A stretch of 64,000 bases of DNA from Dipteris shenzhenensis (GCA_047967505.1 CM106538.1), one strand, 5' to 3'. Shown: positions 53,939 through 64,000, counted from the first letter of the stretch. Program-made: numbers and translations. The notes: a model not told the origin generated them from the letters alone.

Positions 53939-54003
53939 CCCTGTTCAAGAGGGTATACAGGCTGAAAATCAGCCAGATAATTTTGCCAATGATGCACCAC
54001 TGA
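53650..54003 (+). pseudogene. Copia B integrase C-terminal linker
   Basis: After the shift, FGCECFAHVRKELRTKLEPK, FRCIFMGYGDEGEMGYRLWD and IIRSNDVIFKED continue the integrase-RT linker. A one-base deletion at about 53930 relative to C moves the end out of frame, ending at 54001-54003. Confidence 0.85.
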
Positions 54004-54005
54004 AT

Positions 54006-55748
54006 ATGCCAGCAAATGGGGCTGTAGAACAGCCTGATATGGTGGTACAGCCACCCGTCATGCATGACGAACAGGCTGGACAGCAGCCTAATCCGGAACA
54101 TTTTGTTAGGAGGAGCACCCGTATACAACGGCCTCCTGCCAGGTTTGTTCCAGGAGCCAATAATGTGGCTGATTTTATTATGCTGACAGATTGTGGTGAG
54201 CCTTCCAGCTTCAAGGAAGCTATGGGAAGAACAGAGAAAAGGAAGTGGGAGAAAGCCATGCAATCTGAAATGGACTCCCTACTTCAAAATGATACATGGG
54301 ACTCGGTGCAGCTACCTGCAGGCAGAAAGGTTTTGCCATGCAAGTGGGTTTACAAAGTCAAAGTGGATTCAAATGCTTTACCGAGGTATAAGGCCAGGTT
54401 GGTTGCCAAGGGATTTAAGCAGGAGAAAGGTATTGACTTTGATGAGATCTTTTCCCCTGTAGTCAAGATGACTACTTTGAGAGCAGTGTTAGCTCTTGTT
54501 GCTCATGAGGACATGGATTTATGTCAGATGGATGTGAAGACTGCTTTTCTTCACGGAGATCTCCATGATGAGATCTACATGAGTCAGCCAGAGGGATATG
54601 CTGTTAAAGGGAAAGAGCAGCTTGTGTGTAAGCTCAAAAGGAGCTTGTATGGACTCAAGCAGGCACCAAGAGAATGGTACAAAAAGTTTGATGCCTTCAT
54701 GCAGTCCCAAGGGTATCATAGGTGTGAGACCGATCATTGCTTGTACACCAAACGGGCCAAGGATGGCAGTTTGATGCTACTCATTCTATATGTGGATGAC
54801 ATGCTGATTGCCAGTAAATCTCAGCAGGAGATTAGTACTTTGAAGAAACAACTGCATAAGTCTTTTGACATGAAAGACTTGGGTGATGCAAATCATATTC
54901 TTGGCATGCGGATTACTCGTGACAGGTCCAAGGGACTTTTGTTTCTGTCACAGAAGCAGTACATTGACAAAGTACTGCAGAGATTTAAAATGGAGGGGGG
55001 GAAGTCTATTAGTACCCCGATGCCTCCACATTTAAAACTCAGCAGTAAGGACAGCCCCAGATCAGATGATGATAAGGCTGAAATGGCCAAAGTTCCGTAT
55101 GCATCTGCAGTTGGTTCTTTGATGTATGCCATGGTTGCCACTCGTCCGGATATTGCTTTTGCGGTGGGAGTCATCAGCAGGTATATGGCAAATCCAGGCA
55201 AGCGGCACTGGGAAGCACTGAAAGGTGTCTTGAGGTATCGCAAGGGTACCAAAGACTTGTGCATATGCTATGGTAGGCAGGATGCATTGGTGCATGGTTT
55301 TACAGATTCAGACTATGCAGGGAATGCAGATAACCGGAAGTCTACTACCGGTTATATTTTCACATTTGCAGGAGGTGCTATATCATGGGTGTCTCGGTTG
55401 CAGAAATGCGTTGCATTGTCAACTACTGAAGCTGAATATGTTGCAGCCACTGAGGCTTGCAAGGAAGCAATATGGCTTACTCAGCTGGTGGGAGATTTGG
55501 GCATTACAGGAGATATGCCAGTTTTGCATTGTGATAGTCGGAGTGCTATCATGTTGGCAAAGAATCCGGTCTTTCATCAGAAGACCAAGCACATAGAAGT
55601 GAAATATCATTTCATCAGGGAGGTACTGGAAGACAAGCGACTTGAGCTTGTGAAAGTGCATACTGATGATAATCCTGCAGATTTGCTCACTAAGAGCTTG
55701 CCTACAGAGCGGTTTGCACATTGCCGCCACATCATCGGATTAGGATGA
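54006..55748 (+). CDS. Copia B reverse transcriptase and RNase H, intact 580-codon frame
   Basis: The open frame holds the complete RT: ADFIMLTDCGEPSSFKEAM, CKWVYKVK, RLVAKGFKQEKGIDFDEIFS, DLCQMDVKTAFLHGD, LKRSLYGLKQAPREWYKKFD and the catalytic YVDD at 54789-54800. RNase H follows with TDSDYAGNADNRKSTTGY, ALSTTEAEYVAATEACKEA, HQKTKHIEVKYHFI and NPADLLTKSLP. All key acidic residues are present. It would normally be the C-terminal part of a gag-pol polyprotein, from which upstream frameshifts now separate it. Confidence 0.92.
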   Translation: MPANGAVEQPDMVVQPPVMHDEQAGQQPNPEHFVRRSTRIQRPPARFVPGANNVADFIMLTDCGEPSSFKEAMGRTEKRKWEKAMQSEMDSLLQNDTWDSVQLPAGRKVLPCKWVYKVKVDSNALPRYKARLVAKGFKQEKGIDFDEIFSPVVKMTTLRAVLALVAHEDMDLCQMDVKTAFLHGDLHDEIYMSQPEGYAVKGKEQLVCKLKRSLYGLKQAPREWYKKFDAFMQSQGYHRCETDHCLYTKRAKDGSLMLLILYVDDMLIASKSQQEISTLKKQLHKSFDMKDLGDANHILGMRITRDRSKGLLFLSQKQYIDKVLQRFKMEGGKSISTPMPPHLKLSSKDSPRSDDDKAEMAKVPYASAVGSLMYAMVATRPDIAFAVGVISRYMANPGKRHWEALKGVLRYRKGTKDLCICYGRQDALVHGFTDSDYAGNADNRKSTTGYIFTFAGGAISWVSRLQKCVALSTTEAEYVAATEACKEAIWLTQLVGDLGITGDMPVLHCDSRSAIMLAKNPVFHQKTKHIEVKYHFIREVLEDKRLELVKVHTDDNPADLLTKSLPTERFAHCRHIIGLG

Positions 55749-55837
55749 GACCATTCTTATTTTATGGTCTTGTATACAGTAACTGTATATTGCTGTAATT
55801 TCTCCCCTTTAGGCACATTGGCCTTTAGGTGGGAGGT

Positions 55838-56043
55838 TGTTGGGGTAAAGGCACATTGCCACCCCTTTATTAAAGATATGACACCTATGACTGTCTTAAG
55901 ACGATCATAGGGGGGAAAAACCTAATCCTAATAAAACCTATGAGTTTGTGGTGTGGCTCATCACTTCACACCCGCATGTTTGAAGTCTTCTCTCTCTCTC
56001 ACTCTCTCCCTCTTGTACTTCTCCCACTTACCTTCTCCCTTCA
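55838..56043 (+). repeat. 3' LTR of element B
   Basis: TGTTGGGGTAAAGG...CCCTTCA, 206 bp, followed by GTGAG. It differs from the left copy by the AG/GA change near TTAAGAC and the absence of the fold-back insertion. Confidence 0.93.
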
Positions 56044-56048
56044 GTGAG

Positions 56049-57034
56049 CTGCCAGAGCCTGCCAGGTGCTGCTAGAGCAAAATCCTCATCTGCCAGGTGC
56101 TTCCGGAGCCTGCCAAGGAAAATCGCCATCGGCTAGGGCTAGTTCCAGTGCATCCAGGGCCTACCAGAGGAAATCGCACCTGATCCAGGAGCCTGTTGTA
56201 GATTGCGATTTCAGCCAGGATGTCTCTTCCAGATTACGATTTCAGCCACAGGTCTTCCAGGCTGTGCCAGGTGACTACGTCCAGCTCCAGCGCTGTGCCA
56301 GGTGTTTCCAGGATGTCCAGGTTGCTACAGAAGATTGCGATTTTGCTTCCAAGCTGTCCACGCTCTTTCGGGTGTTGCTGCTGATTTTGGTAACTTTCCA
56401 GGCGTAAGTGTTCACTTCTAAGCTGCTCTTGGGGCTGTGTCAAGGCAGGATCAGCTTTCTCTGCAGGATCTAGGGTTTTCCGGCCCCGGTGACCTTTCTT
56501 CTATGGATACTGGGTAGAAGGAGGCTTGTCTTTGCCTGCTTTTGTCGTTTCCTGATTCATTGTTGCTGGCTAGTTATTGCGTTTTCGTTTCTTTCCTCGC
56601 GAAGAAAGGTTGATTTATGCTATTGGGCAGTGGCCAAAGAGGCTATAGATTGAGGCAACCTGTTTGGGAGTGTTTTGTCGATTGATTGCACCAGAGTTTG
56701 GCTGTTGAAGGCTTTGTTTTGCAATTGTTCAGCCATGTTTGGCTTGTTGGGCACTTGGTTGTCCAATTGCAGGTGTGGCACAGACAATGGATGCTTTTGG
56801 GGTCTCCGTTGCATGCTTTGGTTGGCTGAGGACAGGAGGTTGTCTAGTAACTGGATGCCATTCACTGTTTGGAGTTGAGCAAGGAATTACAAGGTGAGTT
56901 GGACGGGGAGTTTGCGGGCATTGGTTTGCCTATGGTGCAGCTTTCCAGAGACCTTTGTAATCAGCCGCTTGGCTTCAAATGAATGTTAAATAAATACCGC
57001 AAGGGGCGCCAACATTTGGGCCCAATCGGGTCCT
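56049..57034. other. Right half of the LTR-like repeat interrupted by B
   Basis: A Cys/Gln-rich-looking low-complexity region (CCAGG words) at 56050-56400 carries no gene. Near its end, TTAAATAAATACCGCAAGGG (about 56986) matches a word at 49967-49986 after element E, suggesting two LTR ends of one superfamily. Confidence 0.4.
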
Positions 57035-57392
57035 TGATTCTGAGTAGGAGTGAAACCTTACTCGTAAAAGACAGCAGAGACATTATCATTTCTCTCCCTC
57101 TCTCCCTCTCTCAACAGAGACACTAGGGCCCAGGACAACAGTCGGGCTGGACCCCCCCGAAGGATTTTATTACTTGAGAGAAGAAGGAATACATGAGTTC
57201 AGTGTGGAAGCTGCTCATACAAAATTCAAACGTGAATTTCAATTACATGAGCTCTCAGGCTCCCCTTCTTGGCTTATCCTGGGTAGATAATCCATAAGAT
57301 CTCCCTCTGCCAATTGAATGCCTCTCTAGAAAACACATCATTTTTGCAATGACATTTTATAATACTTAGAGACATGAGCTTGATTCTTAACA
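57035..57392 (-). repeat. LTR of a minus-strand copia-type element
   Basis: Read on the minus strand it begins TGTTAAGAATCA right after the purine tract CTGAGGGGGAG (57404-57393), has a TTATAAAA box (about 57358) and an AATAAAATCC word, and ends near CAGAATCA. Only about ten bases of internal sequence remain beside it, so its parent element is essentially gone. Confidence 0.55.
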
Positions 57393-57401
57393 CTCCCCCT
57401 C

Positions 57402-58160
57402 AGGTTGAAGTGCTCAAACAGTGGCCAATCCCTTCCACATTCGCCCAGCTAAGAGGCTTTCTAGGCTTGGCATCATTTTATAGAAGATTCATCACCATTA
57501 TGCTAAAAGAGCAGCTGCACTTACTGATTTCCTCAAAAAGGGAGCTTTTGCGTGGGACCCTGCTGCTCAATCAGCCATTAATGACCTCAAGCAAACACTT
57601 ATGTCAGCCCCAATCTTAACATGCCCTCATTTTTCAAAGCCATTCCTAGTAGAGGCAGATGCAAGTGGAAAGGGTATTGGAGCTGTTGTCAAGCAAGGCC
57701 ATGGAGTAATTGCGTATGAGAGCACAAAACTGAGTGAAAAGGAGTCTATCTTCCCCACCCATGATAAGAAAATGCTTGCTATCATTCACGTATCAAGAAA
57801 TGGCATCATAATTTTAATGGCAGCCATTTTAAGGTAAAGGCGGACCATAGGTCATTGAGGTATTTTTTATCTCAAAGTACTCTTACTCCTAGGCAAAGAA
57901 GATCGTTGGAGCTTGGTCAAGGGTATGACTTTGACATTGAGTATAAAAAGGGCAAACAGAATGTGGTAGCTGATGCTCTATCAAGGCTATGGTCATGTCA
58001 GTGCCATGCAGTCTCTACTATTTACAAGGATTCGATAGAAGTATTCCAGATTTATTGAGCTGAGCTGAAGGGTTCCCTACTCATGGCAGACCAGAGTACC
58101 TATTGTCTATTCTTTTCAGTCTGCTGTATCATTGGGGGACAAAATTTTTGTAAGCAGGAG
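57402..58160 (+). pseudogene. Gypsy D: RT end and RNase H
   Basis: VEVLKQWPIPSTFAQLRGFL and GLASFYRRFIT (RT end) lead, after a frameshift, to ILTCPHFSKPFLVEADASGK, GIGAVVKQGHGVIAYESTKL, THDKKMLAIIHV and YDFDIEYKKGKQNVVADALS: the gypsy RNase H through to ADALSR. Integrase should follow, but within about 150 bases a purine tract (GCAGGAGGGGAT) and an LTR begin, so integrase is deleted. Closely similar in RNase H to element G. Confidence 0.85.
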
Positions 58161-58165
58161 GGGAT

Positions 58166-58653
58166 TGTAACAGTAGTCAACTCTATGGTTAGCAGTCAGC
58201 CACTTAAATGGGCCAAGTTAGCTGTAAAATGGGGGTCCCATTCATTGTAAATACTCTAGTTTTCTCTTGTACTTTTAATAAAGGTTCTAAGTGTAATTGT
58301 AGGCTTGCCATGTGGCAGCCTGATGTACTAATCCCATAAACATATGTGTGCTCGCCTTTCCTTAAAATATATAAAGGGGCTCACTCATTCTACACTAATG
58401 CAAAGTACACTCATTCCTTTCATTGTTCCTAACCTTCAGCCTACCAGCTGCTAATGCCAAGAAGGACACCTTCAAGCTTTTAGCTTGCCAGCCACATGAG
58501 AGCTGTTGGATCTCATGCCCTCTTCCTGTAGGTTTAGCTAACCCTACCTTTGCTAGAATTTCTGATTTTACTGCTATTACTGCTAAAATGGACCCTAAAT
58601 CTAGTGGTAGTTAGCACTTATAGTGTAGGCCGTGTTTCAACTTCCAATGCCCA
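58166..58653 (+). repeat. 3' LTR of gypsy D
   Basis: Starts TGTAACAGTAGTC after the purine tract and has a TATATAAAGGGG promoter box (about 58368). The right end is uncertain, perhaps at CCCA near 58653, where element C begins. Confidence 0.65.
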
Positions 58654-58739
58654 TGGTCCCACCTAAAGGCCAATGTGCCTAAAGGGGAGAAAAGAATAAA
58701 AATTACAGCAATATACAGTTACTGTATACAAGACCATAA

Positions 58740-59640
58740 AATAAGAATGGTCTCATCCTAATCCCATGATGTGGCGGCAATGTGCAAACCGCTCTGTAGG
58801 CAAGCTCTTAGTGAGCAAATCTGCAGGATTATCATCAGTATGCACCTTCACAAGCTCAAGTCGCTTGTCTTCCAGTACCTCCCTGATGAAATGGTATTTC
58901 ACATCTATGTGCTTGGTCTTCTAATGAAAGACCGGATTCTTTGCCAACATGATAGCACTCTAACTATCACAATGCAAAACTGGCATATCTCCTGTAATGC
59001 CCAAATCTCCCACCAGCCGAGTAAGCCATATTGCTTCCTTGCAAGCCTCAGTCACTCTGACTATCACAATGCAAAACTGGCATATCTCCTGTAATGCCCA
59101 AATCTCCCACCAGCCGAGTAAGCCATATTGCTTCCTTGCAAGCCTCAGTGGCTGCAACATATTCAGCTTCAGTGGTTGACAGTGCAATGCATTTCTGCAA
59201 CCGAGACACCCATGATATAGCACCTCCTGCAAATGTGAAAATATAACCGGTAGTAGACTTCCGGTTATCTGCATTCCCTGCATAGTCTGAATCTGTAAAA
59301 CCATGCACCAACTTGCCTGCCATAGCATATGCACAAGTCTTTGGTACCCTTGAGATACCTCAAAACGCCTTTCACTGCTTCCCAGTGCCGCTTGCCTAGA
59401 TTTGCCATATACCTGCTGATGACTCCCACCGCAAAAGCAATATCCGGACGAGTGGCAACCATGGCATACATTAAAGAACCAACTGCAGATGCATACGGAA
59501 CCTTGGCCATTTCAACCTTATCATCATCTAATCTGGGGCTGTCCTTACTGCTGAGTTTTAAATGTGGAGGCAACGGGGTACTAATAGACTTCCCCCCCTC
59601 CATTTTAAACCTCTGCAGTACTTTGTCAATGTACTCCTTC
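58740..59640 (-). pseudogene. Copia C RNase H and RT connection
   Basis: Minus strand: KVLQRFKMEGGKSISTPLPP, PYASAVGSLMYAMVATRPDI, TDSDYAGNADNRKSTTGY, ALSTTEAEYVAATEACKEA and HIDVKYHFI-type words, interrupted by a stop at 59642-59640, a frameshift near 59320 and the 97-bp tandem duplication. It ends near 58760. Confidence 0.85.
58956..59149. repeat. 97-bp tandem duplication in element C RNase H
   Basis: The unit starting CACTCTRACTATCACAATGC occurs at 58956-59052 and 59053-59149, nearly identical. Element B has a single copy. Confidence 0.92.
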
Positions 59641-60508
59641 TATGACAGAAACAAAAGTCCCTTGGACCTGTCACGAATAATCCGCATACCAAGAATATGG
59701 TTTGCATCACCTAAGTCTTTCATGTCAAAAGACTTATGCAGTTGTTTCTTCAAAGCACTAATCTCCTGCTGAGATTTGCTGGCAATCAGCATGTCATCCA
59801 CATATAGAATGAGTAGCATCAAACTGCCATCCTTTGCCCGTTTGGTGTACAAGCAGTGATCGGTCTCACACCTATGATACCCTTGGGACTGCATGAAGGC
59901 ATCAAACTTTTTGTACCATTCTCTTGGCGCCTGCTTGAGTCCATACAAGCTTCTCTTGAGCTTACACACAAGCTGCTCTTTCCCTTTAACAGCATATCCC
60001 TCTGGCTGACTCATGTAGATCTCATCCTAAAGATCTCCGTGAAGAAAAGCAGTCTTCACATCCATCTGACATAAATCCATGTCCTCATGAGCAACAAGAG
60101 CTAACACTGCTCTCAAAGTGTCATCTTGACTACAGGGGAAAAGATTTCATCAAAGTCAATGCCCTTCTCCTGCTTAAATCCCTTGGCAACCAACCTGGCC
60201 TTATACCTCGGTAAAGCATTTGAATCCACTTTGACTTTGTAAACCCACTTGCATGGCAAAACCTTTCTGCCTGCAGGTAGCTGCACCGAGTCCCATGTAT
60301 CATTTTGAAGTAGGGAGTCCATTTCTGATTGCATGGCTTTCTCCCACTTCCTTTTCTATGTTCTTCCCATAGCTTCCTTGAAGCTGGAAGGCTCACCACA
60401 ATCTGTCAGCATGATAAAATCAGCCACATTATTGGCTCCTGGAACAAACCTGTCAGGAGGCCGTTGTACACGGGTGCTCCTCCTAACAAAATGTTCCGGA
60501 TTAGGCTG
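59640..60508 (-). pseudogene. Copia C reverse transcriptase
   Basis: Same motifs as B: KWVYKVK, RLVAKGFKQEKGIDFDEIFS, QMDVKTAFLHG, LKRSLYGLKQAPREWYKKFD, YVDD (about 59800). Lesions: a one-base loss at about 60118, a stop in place of Gln or His at about 60028 (GDL*DEIYM), and a stop near 60357 (RT*KRKWE). The catalytic residues remain. Confidence 0.88.
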
Positions 60509-61615
60509 CTATCTAGCCTGTTCGTCATGCATGACGGGTGGCTGTACCACCATATTTGGCTGTTCTACAGCCCCATTTGCTGGCATATCCAGTGGTGCAT
60601 CATTGGCAAAATTGTCTGGCTGATTTTCAGCCTGTATACCCTCTTGAACAGGGTTATCTACAGCAGCCTGCTGCTCCATATTAATGGGCATTCTTTGCTG
60701 TCCGACATCATCATAAACAACCCTCCTGTATTCCACAGGTTGCACGGGTTCTTTGTGTACACTATCCTCTTTAAAGATGACGTCATTGCTGCGTATAATC
60801 TTCCGTTTAACGGGATCCCATAACCTGTACCCCATTTCACCTTCGTCACCATAACCCATGAAGATGCATCTGAAAGACTTTGGCTCCAGTTTGGTGCGCA
60901 GTTCTTTGCGTATATGAGCAAAGCACTCGCAGCCAAACACACGTAAGTGCTTATATGAAGGTGGCTTGCCAGACCACGCCTCCTCTGGCACTTTCAACTC
61001 CAAAGCCTTGTTCGGCGACCTGTTAATTAGGTGAACTGCTGTTTGCACGGCTTCTGCCCAAAAGCCATGGGGCAATGCAACATAAGACAACATACATCGA
61101 ACCTTCTCCTGAATAGTTCGATTCATCCGCTCACTCACACCATTTTGAGATGCATTATGAGGGGCTGTGAGTTCTTGTTTAATGCCCTTAGCTTCGCAAA
61201 ACTGTACAAAAGCATGTGACACATACTCACCCCCATTATCGGATCTGAGGCATTTCAGCCTGCGTCCTGTCCGATTCTCAACCTGAGCGACAAACTTCTT
61301 GAAAGCATCTAAGGCATCGCTCTTATGCTTCAAGAATTAGACCCACACTTTGCGTGTGGCATCATCAATAAAAGTAATGAAATACTTTGCACCCCCTAGT
61401 GATAGCTGTGGCATCTCACACAAATCAGTGTGCACTAGATCAAGCGGTGCTCTATTTTGGGGAGTTCTCCTCTTATGAGGAGTCATAGAATGCTTGCCAA
61501 ATATGCAATGATCACAAGTAGGCAAATCTGAAAATGAAAGAGACGGCAGATAACCCAAACGTGACAGTTCTTGCATTCCTTTAACGGACATGTGTCCCAA
61601 CCGGCTATGCCACAA
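60509..61615 (-). pseudogene. Copia C integrase
   Basis: LWHSRLGHMSVKG and the HHCC region CDHCIFGKHS (61615 to about 61480), LDLVHTDLCE, FITFIDDATRKVWV, a TAG at about 61337 where B has Tyr, then LRSDNGGEY, HNASQNGVSERMNRT (Asp, Asp and Glu of the DDE triad present) and the linker MGYGDEGEMGYRLWDP. 274 codons (61333-60509) are open. Confidence 0.9.
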
Positions 61616-61725
61616 TGAAACCTTTTGGCAGCTCGGTTATGGCAACAACATGATTACCTACACTGGAAACATAAAGAGGGTACAAGGTATCACTCTTATA
61701 ACCCTCAGCCACTACACCCTGGCCA

Positions 61726-61998
61726 TCAGTAATCACCCATTTGCAAAAATGTGGTGTGGTAACCACTGTCATCCAACAAGCCAGTGCTAATCAGATTTTT
61801 CTTGATTTGCGGCACATGGCGAACACCATCAAGCATAAATATGCGTCCATCAGGGAATACTATCTGTATACTGCCAATCCCTGCAATCTGACATGCATAG
61901 TTGTTCCCAAGGTGAACAACTCCATGAGTACATGTGTAGTAAGTAAACCACTCCCTATGAGGAGTAACATGAAAAGAAGCACCTGAATCAAGAGCCAC
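61726..61998 (-). pseudogene. Copia C protease
   Basis: DSGASFHVTPHREWFTYYT starts near 61990, followed by VVHLGNNYACQIAGIGSIQI and VRHVPQIKKNLISTG. A frameshift just before DSGA separates it from the gag frame, and another near 61740 separates it from integrase. Confidence 0.88.
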
Positions 61999-62948
61999 GT
62001 GTGCATGTCATGGCCATCAATAACCAATGTATGTGCAATTACAGCAGAAGAGCATAAAACATCATGTCTGTCACTGTCACTGTCCTCTGCTGCAACATTC
62101 ACTGCATCCAAGTCATCTGCCTTGGCCTTGCCCTTGCCTTTGCTTTCACTGCCTGCATCCTTTGTCTCAGCCTTCTTGGCTTTCTGATCCCGTATAAACT
62201 TGAAGCACTTAGACTTCACATGTCCCTTCTTGCCACAGTAAAGGCATTCAATATCCTTTTTGCCACGGGACTGACTGCGGGATTTGGACTTGCCAGCAGA
62301 TCTCCCCTTCTGCTGAGTCCTACCTCTTTCCTGTACCTGCAAAGCATTGGAAGACTTGCTGCCCATATTATTCTTCCTGCTCATCTCCTCCATAAGGAGA
62401 GAGCTCTCCACATCAGCATACATAAGAGTGACATTTGAATTAGACAGGGTGGTCTTGAAAGTGTCCCAACTCTCAGGGAGGGTACACAACAAGAAAGTAG
62501 CCTTGAACTCCTCATCAAGGTTCAATCCCTCTGCAATAAGCTGTGTAAAGATGGCATTGAACTCACTCAAGTGTGAGGTCATAGCTGTACCTTCCTTCAT
62601 GCGAAGATCGACAAGCTTCTTCAACCAATAAACCTTACTGGCTGAACTCTTTTGGGCATACAACTCTTCTAACCTCTGCCATAGACCATAAGAGGTCTTT
62701 TCAGCCTAAACATTGAACACAAGAGAATCACTGAGAGTAAGCATGATAGCAGCCCTAGCGGACAAATCAAGCTCCTCCCACTCATCATCGGACATCCCAG
62801 ATGGCTTGACACCCTTCACCCTTATGGGCTTAGAAATCTTCTTTAGCAAAAGTACATTCAAACACTGTTCTGCCCATAATGCATAATTGTGTTCCCCTTC
62901 CAATTTCTTTATGTTCAGAATTGAAGATTCACTTCCCCCTGATGCCAT
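61990..62948 (-). pseudogene. Copia C gag
   Basis: Starts at ATG 62948 (MASGGSESSILNIKKLEGEH). A TAG at 62708-62706 interrupts it after SLVFNV; the frame then continues through YAQKSSASKVYWLKKLVDLR, TLPESWDTFKTTLSNSNVTL and the zinc knuckle CLYCGKKGHVKSKC (about 62248-62207) to a basic and acidic linker. It is the best view of the family's complete gag and shows what B has lost. Confidence 0.88.
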
Positions 62949-64000
62949 ATCAGATAAGGAAAGTACCTGACTCCCTGTAAGTCAAAAAATGACTAAATAA
63001 AATTCTAATTTCTCAGAAAACCTGCACTATCAAGAGCCAAGAGCACTCACAATAGTGCTGTTTTTACTGTCAAAAAATCTGCAGCAAAACAGAAAATTTT
63101 CCCTCCAGTCATTGTACCTTCTGACACACTGTACCGTGCTCAAATAGGCATAAAACAGTAACTTCAGAATGCTGCAGCTGTTCCACAAGTGCTTTATCAG
63201 TGCATCATCATCTGACAAAGCACAAAACACTCACTGCTGTCCTGGACACTTCTCCCACCTCAGATGAGGTATTGCACTGATTTTATATGCATAAGCCACT
63301 TGTCATACACTGTTTTGTCCACTGAAAAAGGCTCCAAACACCTCAGCCTGTCACAAACCTGCAACAAAGTATGGGACAAATCCCAAACAATCACCCTTCT
63401 GCCAAGGGGATAAAAGGCATCTGAAGTTCTCAAACAGTAACTCAAGTGCTCACAAGCAAAATCTGGGCAAAAGCCCCTTGATTTGACACCTGTACCAAGT
63501 GAAAAACACCCTCAACACTGAGGTAGCATACAAAATACAGCGCTCTCCTGGCACTTTCACCTGACAATGTAATGCATAAACGGCCCTGTGTACACAGTAA
63601 CAACACAGATCCCAACGTACAAGCACTGAAGAGAAAATCTTTTGAGCACTGTCAACGATGGACAATTAGGGACCGAGCAAACTCGATGCGCCCTGGCCAA
63701 GCGTGGCTCAACTGAGATTTTCTAAGTGTTGTACACAAAATGTGACCTGCAAAGAAATGTCACTGAATACACTGCAGAAACAAGACCAATGTGGGCACCC
63801 TGGCTCCACACTGCCTCAAGGCATACACTTCCAGGCAAAAGCCCTTTGAAATTGTCACCCGAAAGCTGAGATTTGCACTCAGCAAAAGCATAAAAGCCCT
63901 CTGTAAAATCAAGGCATTTGACCTTCCCGAAACAAAATAACTGTGCAACCACCACACACTGTGGCACTAGTCACCTCAAGCACAAGGGACACGAGGGTAC
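62949..64000 (-). other. Leader of element C
   Basis: The first part (63700-64000) matches the leader of B (51850-52110). The part at 62949-63700 is absent from B. No LTR is reached before the window edge. No gene is called here. Confidence 0.75.

Larger units (their letters stand above)
51233..56043 (+). mobile_element. Ty1-copia element B (Tork/Tnt1-like)
   Basis: Flanked by GTGAG (51228-51232 and 56044-56048). 5' LTR 51233-51529, primer-binding site 51532-51543, 3' LTR 55838-56043 after the purine tract AGGTGGGAGG. LTRs are nearly identical apart from a 91-bp insertion in the left one, so the insertion is young. The start of gag (about 1.2 kb relative to element C, including leader) is deleted. 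The rest of pol is almost complete, with three frame lesions. Confidence 0.93.
58660..64000 (-). mobile_element. Ty1-copia element C, close relative of B, runs off window
   Basis: The minus strand carries leader, gag, protease, integrase, RT and RNase H, closely matching element B, plus the gag start that B lacks. The left end stops at the purine tract (CCTTTAGGTGGGA on the minus strand), exactly where the 3' LTR should start; that LTR is absent. The 5' LTR, if present, lies beyond 64000. Several stops and two frameshifts. Confidence 0.9.

Noticed and set aside
60329-60823. Long plus-strand open frame over element C
   Set aside because: It is the antisense shadow of the copia integrase linker; the minus strand has the conserved motifs.
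1-64000. Bacterial or organellar origin, operons, CRISPR, tRNA or rRNA
   Set aside because: Spliced gene, plant retrotransposons and repeats throughout; no spaced repeat arrays or RNA-gene sequences were recognised by eye.

Overview
The window is nuclear DNA of a seed plant, most likely a gymnosperm and probably a conifer. It is dominated by decayed, nested Ty1-copia and Ty3-gypsy retrotransposons and at least two kinds of LINE. It also holds a Penelope-like (PLE) reverse transcriptase, a class known in conifers but otherwise rare in plants. The one clear host gene has introns of about 8 and 9.6 kb full of transposons, as expected of conifers. I saw no rRNA, tRNA or CRISPR. The gymnosperm call is inference.

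Layout. 1-7.4 kb: an unrecognised coding fragment, two LINE pieces in opposite orientations (endonuclease on +, endonuclease and RT on -), an LTR with primer-binding site on -, a microsatellite and AT-rich DNA. 7.45-7.87 kb: a fold-back MITE-like element. 7.91-12.27 kb: copia element A, flanked by a GGATG target-site duplication but with an inverted LTR end in place of its 5' LTR. 12.3-15.0 kb: CT-rich DNA and diverged tandem repeats. 15.02-19.87 kb: copia element I, with two 257-bp LTRs and an internally deleted polyprotein.

21.28-40.44 kb, minus strand: five exons of a SCO1/HCC-type mitochondrial copper chaperone. All junctions are phase-compatible and the exons sum to 220 codons plus stop; the first exon is missing. 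The 8.1-kb intron holds an L1 LINE (K), itself interrupted by a long-TIR element, and a copia gag remnant. The 9.6-kb intron holds the PLE, another LINE remnant, and a plus-strand gypsy (H) split by a minus-strand gypsy (G) with a CTCCT duplication.

41-50 kb: a short L1 copy with an 11-bp duplication, then gypsy element E with about 1.14-kb LTRs and a copia 3' fragment (F) in its pol. 50-64 kb: copia B (plus strand, GTGAG duplication, a 91-bp fold-back insertion in its 5' LTR), remnants of another LTR and a gypsy (D), and copia C (minus strand), a close relative of B. B and C form a large inverted pair; C runs off the right edge and lacks its 3' LTR.

The SCO1-like gene is the only candidate with a cellular role, copper delivery to cytochrome c oxidase. 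Everything else is selfish DNA whose value here is structural: aberrant cDNA integration, template-switch rearrangements, nested insertions dated by target-site duplications, and internally deleted elements that may have moved in trans.
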